This document shows positions 33,408 through 38,985 of a stretch of DNA of 38,985 nucleotides, piece by piece (position 1 is the first letter of the stretch; the number at the start of each line of letters is the position of its first letter). The notes below the pieces were generated by a model. It did not search any database, was not told the DNA's origin, and saw only the letters and a program-made list of their open reading frames with translations. This DNA comes from an uncultured Bacteroidales bacterium (lineage in GTDB: Bacteria; Bacteroidota; Bacteroidia; Bacteroidales; Muribaculaceae): NCBI GenBank assembly GCA_902760865.1, contig CACWID010000028.1, positions 1 through 38,985 of the forward strand. The letters are read 5' to 3'. The position numbers were made by a program, and so were the translations under genes.

Positions 33408-33442
33408 GAAGCTAATCAGATATTATCTGTGTGCGGATGCCT

Positions 33443-33469
33443 TCAGATATTTCAGATTATTCAGTTGTT
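33443..33469 (-). repeat. Right 27-bp arm flanking the GxxExxY gene
   Basis: Inverted partner of 32984-33010. A GCGGATGCC segment (33433-33441), as found beside the copy at 1501, lies just inside it. Confidence 0.75.
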
Positions 33470-33489
33470 AATATAATATCAGTTGAAAG

Positions 33490-34743
33490 ATGAAGAAGAT
33501 ATTGTTTTTGGTAGTGAGTGTGATGGTGGCGGTGACGGCCGGGGCGGTCGTCAAACCGGGTGTCGAGGTGCTGCGCGACGGCGGGTTTGCCCCGTTGCAG
33601 GGCAAGCGCGTCGGGTTGGTGACTAACCCCAGCGGCATCGACAACAACCTCAAGAGCACCGTCGACATCCTGCACGAGGCGCCGGGCGTCAAGCTTGTCG
33701 CCCTGTTCGGCCCCGAACACGGCGTGCGCGGCAATGCCCATGCCGGCGATGCTGTGGGCGATGCCGTCGACCCGCTGACGGGCATCAAGATGTATTCGCT
33801 TTTCGGCAAGACCCACGAGCCCACCGCCGAGATGCTCAAGGACATCGATGTCCTCGTCTATGACATCCAGGACGTCGGCTGCCGCAGCTACACCTTCTAT
33901 GCCACCATGGGCGTGTGCATGCAGGCCTGTGCCAAATATGGCACAGAGTTCATGGTTCTGGACCGTCCCAATCCGCTGGGCGGCAACAAGGTCGAGGGCA
34001 ACCTCGTCGAGCCGGGCTATTTCTCGTTCGTGAGCAAGTATGCCATCCCCTATATCTATGGCCTCACGCCGGGCGAACTGGCCACCTTCCTCAACGAGGA
34101 GGGCATCATCGCCCAGGAGTCAAAGACGGGCCACGGCTGCTCGCTCACCGTCATCCCCATGGAGGGCTGGACACGTGACATGAAGTTCCGCGACACCGGC
34201 ATGCCCTGGGTGGCCCCGTCGCCCCAGATTCCCACGCCCGAGAGCGCCTTTTTCTACCCCGTGTCGGGCATCCTGGGCGAACTGTACATCTTCAACACCG
34301 GCATCGGCTACACGCTGCCGTTCCAGACGTTTGCCGCCTCCTGGATCAATGCCGACTCGCTGGCGATGCGCATGAACGCCCTGAACCTGCCGGGCATGCG
34401 CTTCAGGCCCATCAACTACAAGCCGTTCTTCGCCCTGAGCGTCGCCGTTGACAAGTCGCTGCAGGAGGTGCACGGCGTGCAGACCTACATCACCGACCCG
34501 GATGCCGCCAACCTGTGCCTGACGCAGTTCTACTTCCTGCAGGTCATCCATGAGATGTACCCCAATGTGCAGCTGTTCGAGCAGAATGCCAAGCGCTACA
34601 ACATGTTCGACAAGGTGTGCGGCACCAAGGAAATCCGTGAGCGCTTCATCAAGCGTTACCGTGTCGAGGACATGGCCGACTACTGGAACAAGGACGTGGA
34701 CGTTTTCCGCATCCGCTCCGCTAAATATTACCTCTACCACTAA
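33490..34743 (+). CDS. namZ: NamZ-like exo-beta-N-acetylmuramidase (GH171, DUF1343)
   Basis: 417 residues with a signal peptide (MKKILFLVVSVMVAVTAGAV). The DUF1343 pattern is complete: 'GKRVGLVTNPSG' (38-49), 'LFGPEHGVRG' (72-81) with the conserved E76-H77 pair, 'YDIQDVGCRSYTF', and 'LDRPNPLGG'. Members studied in Bacillus and Tannerella (NamZ) release MurNAc from the non-reducing end of peptidoglycan fragments in the periplasm or outside. The next three genes would import, phosphorylate and convert MurNAc, which supports this activity here. No ligand-binding data can be read from sequence alone. Confidence 0.88.
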   Translation: MKKILFLVVSVMVAVTAGAVVKPGVEVLRDGGFAPLQGKRVGLVTNPSGIDNNLKSTVDILHEAPGVKLVALFGPEHGVRGNAHAGDAVGDAVDPLTGIKMYSLFGKTHEPTAEMLKDIDVLVYDIQDVGCRSYTFYATMGVCMQACAKYGTEFMVLDRPNPLGGNKVEGNLVEPGYFSFVSKYAIPYIYGLTPGELATFLNEEGIIAQESKTGHGCSLTVIPMEGWTRDMKFRDTGMPWVAPSPQIPTPESAFFYPVSGILGELYIFNTGIGYTLPFQTFAASWINADSLAMRMNALNLPGMRFRPINYKPFFALSVAVDKSLQEVHGVQTYITDPDAANLCLTQFYFLQVIHEMYPNVQLFEQNAKRYNMFDKVCGTKEIRERFIKRYRVEDMADYWNKDVDVFRIRSAKYYLYH

Positions 34744-34788
34744 TGGGACAAAGGGACGGTTCTCTTGCCCCCAAAAAATGAAAATATT

Positions 34789-35949
34789 ATGGCTAAAGAC
34801 AATAAACGACTGCTGTCACTCGACATCCTGCGCGGTATCACCATCGCGGGAATGCTGCTGGTAAATAATCCCGGCTCGTGGAGCTACCTGTATCGTCCGC
34901 TGGCCCATGCCGACTGGATCGGGCTGTCGCCCACCGACCTGGTGTTCCCGTTCTTCGTCTTTTGCATGGGTGTGTCGATGGCGTTCTCTCTCAAGAAATT
35001 CAACTACAAGATGTCGCGTCCGCTCCTGTTGAAAGTGCTGCGGCGTGCCGTCATCCTGTTCTTTATCGGCTGGCTGGTGCAGTGGTTCGGCCATCTGGTG
35101 CGCGGCCTGTGCAAGGGAGACCCCTTTGCCGAGGCGGTGAACAACTGGGACACTTTGCGCTACCTGGGCGTGTTCCAGCGTCTGGCGCTGACCTACCTGT
35201 TCGGCTCGCTGTGCGTCGTGCTGTTCAACCGCAAGTTCATCCCGTGGCTCATCGGCATCATCCTGGTGGCCTACGCCCTGATTTTGGGCCTGGGGCACGG
35301 CTATGATTTCTCGCTCGAGAACATCATCGCCCAGATCGACAACAGCGTGCTGGGCTCCGACCACATGTACCACGAGAGCGCCTATGGCGAGCAGATCTCA
35401 TTTGACCCCGAGGGCATCCTGAGCACGCTCCCGTGCATCGCCCATGTGCTCATCGGCTATCTGGTGGGACGCATGATTCTCTCGGTCCACAACAATCCTG
35501 ACCGCATCTACAAGATGCTGCTGTGGGGCACCGTGCTGGTACTGTCCGGCTGGCTGCTGCAGTATGGCATCCCCTGTGGCAAGAAGATGTGGTCCCCGAC
35601 CTTCGTGATGATTACCTGCGGCATGGCGATGTGCATCCAGGCGATGCTCATCCACTTTGTCGATGTTAAGGGGAAGAAGGGCGGCTGGTGCACGTTCTTT
35701 GAGACCTTCGGTGTCAATCCGCTGGCGCTCTATCTGCTGGGCACGGTGCTGGCCATCCTGTTCGGCGCGATACCCCTCGGCACTGATGCCGAGGGCGGCA
35801 CCATCACCATCCACAGCGCAGTTTTCCACTTCTTTCAGAGCTTCTGTGACAACTACACGGCCTCGGCGTTGTATGCCGTCTGCTTCGTGCTGCTCAACTG
35901 GCTGGCAGGCCATGTGCTCTACAAGAAGAAAATCTATATCAAGCTATAG
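34789..35949 (+). CDS. MurT/NagX-like membrane protein (COG4299, DUF5009), putative MurNAc transporter
   Basis: 386 residues from the ATG at 34789 (MAKDNKRLLSLDIL); an in-frame TTG at 34765 is possible but less likely. About 10-11 membrane helices. The N-terminal signature 'LSLDILRGITIAGMLLVNN', 'LAHADWIGLSPTDLVFPFFV' (H40) is that of the heparan-alpha-glucosaminide acetyltransferase-like family. In Tannerella forsythia a protein of this family (MurT) imports MurNAc, and in other Bacteroidetes relatives (NagX) are proposed for GlcNAc. Here it lies between NamZ and the kinase, so MurNAc uptake is the best reading; acetyl transfer cannot be excluded. Confidence 0.83.
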   Translation: MAKDNKRLLSLDILRGITIAGMLLVNNPGSWSYLYRPLAHADWIGLSPTDLVFPFFVFCMGVSMAFSLKKFNYKMSRPLLLKVLRRAVILFFIGWLVQWFGHLVRGLCKGDPFAEAVNNWDTLRYLGVFQRLALTYLFGSLCVVLFNRKFIPWLIGIILVAYALILGLGHGYDFSLENIIAQIDNSVLGSDHMYHESAYGEQISFDPEGILSTLPCIAHVLIGYLVGRMILSVHNNPDRIYKMLLWGTVLVLSGWLLQYGIPCGKKMWSPTFVMITCGMAMCIQAMLIHFVDVKGKKGGWCTFFETFGVNPLALYLLGTVLAILFGAIPLGTDAEGGTITIHSAVFHFFQSFCDNYTASALYAVCFVLLNWLAGHVLYKKKIYIKL

Positions 35950-35991
35950 TCACAATAGTAGTCACAATAGTTTCTATAGTTACTATAACCA
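35943..35991 (+). repeat. Short TAGTCACAATAG-type repeat after the MurT-like gene
   Basis: AGTCACAATAGT is repeated in tandem and followed by a degenerate inverted part (tttctatagttactataa). Begins within the stop codon region at 35947-35949. Less regular than the other arrays. Confidence 0.55.
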
Positions 35992-36023
35992 AGACGGAAT
36001 AACAATTTAAAAACCAGAATATT

Positions 36024-36878
36024 ATGATGATTCTAATTGCAGACTGCGGCTCCACCAAAATCAACTGGACGCTGCTCAACGGAAAAGAAAAGGTGGCACA
36101 GATCTTCACGACCGGCATGAATGCTCTGCTGCTCACCGAGGAGGAAATGAAGGAACAGATCAAGCGCGAGCTGATACCGCACCTGACCAACTACAAGGTG
36201 GACGAGATCCACTACTATGGCGCGGGCATCATCTCGGACGAGATCAAGCAGCAGGTGGTCAACGCCCTGCGTGCCAACCTGCCCAGTGCGGGCAAAATCG
36301 AGGTGGCCAGCGACCTGCTGGCAGCGGCACGCGCCGTGTGCGGCCGTGAGCCGGGCATCGCGTGCATCCTGGGCACGGGCAGCAACTCCTGCTACTACGA
36401 CGGCGAGAAGGTCGTCATGAACGTGTCGCCGCTGGGCTACATCCTGGGCGACGAGGGCAGCGGTGCCGTGCTGGGCAAGCTGCTCGTGGGCGACGTGCTG
36501 AAGAAGCAGCTGCCTGAGCACCTGTGCGAGAAGTTCATGAAGGAGTACAACCTGGACTACACGACCATTATCACCTCGGTCTATCGCAAGCCGGCTGCCA
36601 ACCGCTTCCTGGCCCAGTTTGCCCCCTTCCTGGAGCATAACATCGACGAGCCGGCCATCCACAACATCGTGCTGCGATCGTTCACCGACTTCTTTACGCG
36701 CAATGTGGCCAGCTACCCCAATTACAAGGAGTTGCCCTGCAATTTCGTCGGTTCGATTGCCCACTGCGAGAAAGCCGTCCTGCACGAGGCCGCCCAGGCC
36801 TTGGGCATCACCATCGGCACCATCATCAAGGACCCGATGGAGGGTCTGGTGAAGTATCACTCGGCCGAGGTTGAGTAA
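36024..36878 (+). CDS. murK: BadF/BadG-type sugar kinase, MurNAc kinase-like
   Basis: 284 residues of the ASKHA/BadF family. Phosphate-1 motif 'IADCGSTKINWTLLNG' (5-20), phosphate-2 motif 'GTGSNSCYYDG' (117-127), and 'GYILGDEGSGAVLGKLLVGD' at the adenosine side. Two ATGs in a row make the start uncertain by one codon. Family members phosphorylate GlcNAc or MurNAc; MurK of Tannerella and Clostridium makes MurNAc-6-phosphate. Because murQ follows, MurNAc is the likely substrate, with GlcNAc as an alternative. Cytoplasmic. Confidence 0.83.
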   Translation: MMILIADCGSTKINWTLLNGKEKVAQIFTTGMNALLLTEEEMKEQIKRELIPHLTNYKVDEIHYYGAGIISDEIKQQVVNALRANLPSAGKIEVASDLLAAARAVCGREPGIACILGTGSNSCYYDGEKVVMNVSPLGYILGDEGSGAVLGKLLVGDVLKKQLPEHLCEKFMKEYNLDYTTIITSVYRKPAANRFLAQFAPFLEHNIDEPAIHNIVLRSFTDFFTRNVASYPNYKELPCNFVGSIAHCEKAVLHEAAQALGITIGTIIKDPMEGLVKYHSAEVE

Positions 36879-36926
36879 CGGCCATGCGGCAGGAGGATTT
36901 GTCATAATTAGCTTCGCGATTTTTAA

Positions 36927-37024
36927 TCGGCCTAACGGCCGAGAAATTAAACAAAATTATTAATAAAATTAAAATAAAAATTTATCTTGTTTAATTTTTA
37001 TACAAATTTTTGTTTAATTTCTCG
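36927..37024. repeat. AT-rich element with 17-bp inverted repeats and hairpin
   Basis: CGAGAAATTAAACAAAA (36940-36956) is perfectly inverted at 37008-37024. A hairpin TCGGCC-TAAC-GGCCGA (36927-36942) precedes the left arm, and CGCG-type pairing follows the right one. The interior is almost pure A/T. A related half (hairpin plus GAAATTAAAC) lies at 38829-38855. Confidence 0.65.
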
Positions 37025-37156
37025 CGTGAAGCGCGACTCAATTTGCAACGAAGGAATTATGATACAGCCTCCATGTGACGATGCACTTCGATAGCGGTAT
37101 GGCCTCGATGCAGCATCATTAACAATTTGATAGTAGAATAATTTTTTGATTAGATT

Positions 37157-37972
37157 ATGGCTTTTGTGAAAATCAGCGAACAAGAGTCGCTATACAATGA
37201 CCTGGAAAAGAAATCGGTGCATGAACTGCTCACCGATATGAACCGGGAGGACCACAAGGTGGCCGATGCCGTGCAACTGGCGATTCCACAGATTGAAAAA
37301 CTGGTCCTGGGAATTGTCGAGCGCATGAAGAAGGGCGGACGCATCTTCTACATGGGCGCCGGCACCAGCGGACGCCTGGGAGTGCTCGACGCCAGCGAGA
37401 TACCGCCCACCTTCGGCATGTCGCCGGGATGGATCATCGGCATCATCGCCGGTGGAGATACCGCCCTGCGCAACGCTGTCGAGAATGCCGAGGACGATAC
37501 CGCCCAGGGCTGGAAGGACCTGCAGGAGTATCACGTGTCGCCGCTCGACACGGTCATCGGCATCGCGGCAAGCGGCACGACGCCCTATGTCATCGGCGCC
37601 CTGCGCGACGCGCGTGCCAATGGCTGCCTGACCGCAGCCATCACCAGCAACCCCGATGCCCCCGTGAGTGAGGCTGCTGAGATAGCCATCGAGATGATTG
37701 TGGGGCCCGAGTATGTCACCGGCAGCTCTCGCATGAAGAGCGGCACGGGCCAGAAACTCATCTGCAACATGATCTCGACAAGCGTGATGATACAGATGGG
37801 GCGTGTCAAGGGCAACAAGATGGTAAACATGCAGTTGACCAACCAGAAGCTCGTGGACCGTGGCACCCGTTGGCTCGTCGAGGAGCTGAAGCTCCCCTAC
37901 GATGACGCCAAGCGCCTGCTGCTGCTCCACGGCTCGGTCAAGAAGGCCATCGACGCCTATCGCGGCCAGTAA
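37157..37972 (+). CDS. murQ: N-acetylmuramic acid 6-phosphate etherase
   Basis: 271 residues, a little shorter than E. coli MurQ (298). SIS-domain sugar-phosphate site: 'MGAGTSGRLGVLDASEIPPT' with catalytic E81; then 'AASGTTPYVIGAL', 'TSNPDAPVSE' and 'TGSSRMKSGTGQKLICNM'. It removes D-lactate from MurNAc-6-phosphate to give GlcNAc-6-phosphate in the cytoplasm. It follows the kinase after a 278-bp gap filled by an AT-rich inverted-repeat element, so it may have its own transcript. No frameshift. Confidence 0.95.
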   Translation: MAFVKISEQESLYNDLEKKSVHELLTDMNREDHKVADAVQLAIPQIEKLVLGIVERMKKGGRIFYMGAGTSGRLGVLDASEIPPTFGMSPGWIIGIIAGGDTALRNAVENAEDDTAQGWKDLQEYHVSPLDTVIGIAASGTTPYVIGALRDARANGCLTAAITSNPDAPVSEAAEIAIEMIVGPEYVTGSSRMKSGTGQKLICNMISTSVMIQMGRVKGNKMVNMQLTNQKLVDRGTRWLVEELKLPYDDAKRLLLLHGSVKKAIDAYRGQ

Positions 37973-37983
37973 TTTATCGCCGG

Positions 37984-38070
37984 TCTAGAATGCCTAGATT
38001 TTCTAGATTTTCTAGATCGTCTAGATTCTCTAGATTTTCTAGATTTTCTAGATCATCTAGATTGTCTAGA
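37984..38070 (+). repeat. Nonamer array TCTAGATTT (about 9.7 units)
   Basis: Ten starts of TCTAGA (one degenerate CCTAGA) at exact 9-bp spacing, beginning 12 bp after the murQ stop and ending 19 bp before the next start codon. Same family as 27475-27537. Confidence 0.88.
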
Positions 38071-38089
38071 CCCAATAGCAAGATTAGTC

Positions 38090-38743
38090 ATGAGAAGGTT
38101 TTTATTGCTTGCCGTGACGGCACTGATGTGCCTCACGGCCTTGGCCCAGGCCAATCAGGATCCCTACTATGCACGGCGGGCGACACTCTTTGACGAGTTG
38201 CCCATCGGCAATAAGGACATCGTCATGCTGGGCAACAGCCTGACCGACGGCTGCGAGTTCAACGAACTGCTGGGAAACCGCCACATCAAGAATCGTGGCA
38301 TCGTGGGCGACATCGTGCAGGGCATGATCGACCGCATCGGCCCCATCATCAAGGGTCAGCCCCGCAAACTGTTCATCATGTGCGGAGTCAATGACATCTC
38401 CCACGACGTCAGTGCCGACAGCATCGCCCGCGCGACCGAGAAACTCATCGTCATGGTCAAGCAGGGCTCGCCCAGGACCAAAATCTACCTGCAGAGCCTG
38501 CTGCCCTTCAACAACGATGTCAGGGAGTGGAAACTGCTCAAGGGGCGCGACCACGTGGTTGTCGAGGCCAACTTGCTGCTCGAGCAGGTCGCCCGTCGCC
38601 AGGGGGTGACGTGGATCAACCTCTACCCGCTGTTTGCCGACGAGAACGGCCGCCTGCGCTCTGAGCTCACCAACGACGGCCTCCACCTCATGGGCGAGGG
38701 CTACCTCATCTGGCGTGACGCCATCCGGCCCTACATCAAGTAG
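38090..38743 (+). CDS. Secreted SGNH/GDSL esterase
   Basis: 217 residues with a signal peptide (MRRFLLLAVTALMCLTALAQ). SGNH blocks: S50 in 'MLGNSLTDG', 'NRGIVGD' (68-74), N101 in 'MCGVNDIS', and D196/H199 in 'NDGLHLMGEGY'. Family members remove acetyl or acyl groups from sugars. At the end of this locus an O-acetyl esterase acting on O-acetylated MurNAc or sialic acid-like sugars is plausible, but the sequence does not fix the substrate. It starts 117 bp after murQ behind a nonamer array. Confidence 0.85.
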   Translation: MRRFLLLAVTALMCLTALAQANQDPYYARRATLFDELPIGNKDIVMLGNSLTDGCEFNELLGNRHIKNRGIVGDIVQGMIDRIGPIIKGQPRKLFIMCGVNDISHDVSADSIARATEKLIVMVKQGSPRTKIYLQSLLPFNNDVREWKLLKGRDHVVVEANLLLEQVARRQGVTWINLYPLFADENGRLRSELTNDGLHLMGEGYLIWRDAIRPYIK

Positions 38744-38985
38744 AACATGTGAGTTCGACGAAATTATTAGTTGTCAATCAGTGCGTTAGCAACTGAGGGT
38801 GTGTCATAATCGCGACTCGGTGATATAACCGTGCTATCGCACGGGAAATTAAACAAATTTTAAATTAAAATTGACAATATTATCATATTAACCTAAAATC
38901 CGCAACTATCATCCAATACACGATTAAGGGTAGATTTATGAGTCGTTAGTAGCAGCTTTCAGTAAAAAGCAACAGCACAACATCA
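38744..38985. other. Gene-free right end with half of an AT-rich element
   Basis: Contains GTCATAAT at 38806, the hairpin CCGTGC-TATC-GCACGG (38829-38844) and, right after it, GAAATTAAACAAATT (38845 onwards), the same arrangement as at 36927-36956. No coding frame or RNA gene seen to the window edge. Confidence 0.6.

Noticed and set aside
34765-34788. TTG start for the MurT-like gene
   Set aside because: The ATG at 34789 starts closer to the conserved LSLDILRG motif, and the extra eight residues add nothing recognisable.
36879-37156. A small RNA gene or murQ-specific promoter in the gap before murQ
   Set aside because: The gap holds an inverted-repeat element, but I found no TAnnTTTG box with proper TTTG spacing and no known RNA family shape, so I list only the repeat.
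37984-38070. CRISPR-like look of the TCTAGATTT array
   Set aside because: Units are only 9 bp, contiguous, without unique spacers or cas genes.

Overview
The window looks like a chromosomal segment of a member of the Bacteroidales, most likely a G+C-rich Prevotellaceae- or Muribaculaceae-like gut bacterium (family-level placement is my inference). Support comes from the promoter style (TTTG and TAnnTTTG boxes), a complex I without NuoE/F/G and with fused NuoCD, an atpD-C-B-E-F-H-A-G gene order with a long N-terminal domain on subunit a, secreted leucine-rich-repeat proteins ending in dockerin-like modules, and a MurNAc/peptidoglycan salvage locus of the Tannerella type.

Layout. (i) 1-984, minus: a secreted leucine-rich-repeat protein running off the left edge. 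(ii) 985-1638: a gene-free tract packed with dispersed repeats, including a 227-bp element with 17-bp terminal inverted repeats. (iii) 1639-3049, plus: two overlapping genes, a DnaD/replication-like protein preceded by 11-bp iteron-like repeats and an unrecognised small protein. (iv) 3301-20483, minus: one 17.2-kb block in which the whole F1Fo ATP synthase operon (atpD, C, B, E, F, H, A, G) lies between nuoH and nuoI of an 11-subunit-type complex I operon (nuoA, B, CD, H ... I, J, K, L, M, N). A good Bacteroidales promoter precedes nuoA. (v) 20650-21089: repeats. (vi) 21090-23798, plus: a secreted BspA-type protein with 25 consecutive 26-residue repeats and a C-terminal dockerin-like pair. (vii) 23799-24418: a second inverted-repeat element and a promoter. 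(viii) 24419-38743, plus: eleven co-directional genes, most explained by peptidoglycan breakdown and recovery. (ix) 38744-38985: no gene seen.

How the genes work together. Complex I and ATP synthase form the proton circuit; their interleaving would tie expression of pump and consumer together. In the salvage locus a secreted amidase-like protein and a NamZ-type exo-muramidase would free peptides and MurNAc. An AmpG-like permease and a MurT/NagX-like membrane protein would bring muropeptides and MurNAc inside. A BadF-type kinase (MurK-like) and MurQ would then convert MurNAc to GlcNAc-6-phosphate. Four further genes are less well explained: a two-part glycosyltransferase, a GalT-like CxxC/HxHxQ protein (DUF4922 type), a SpoIID-like protein without a signal peptide, and an SGNH esterase. 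A small AT-rich GxxExxY gene flanked by 27-bp inverted repeats interrupts the locus.

The intergenic DNA is unusual throughout: heptameric and nonameric tandem arrays rich in TAG/CTAG, often directly after stop codons; hairpins built on GCATCCGCG; terminal-inverted-repeat elements built on CCACGCTAAGGCGC; and AT-rich elements in which a small hairpin is followed by GAAATTAAAC. I found no tRNA, rRNA, CRISPR array or transposase.
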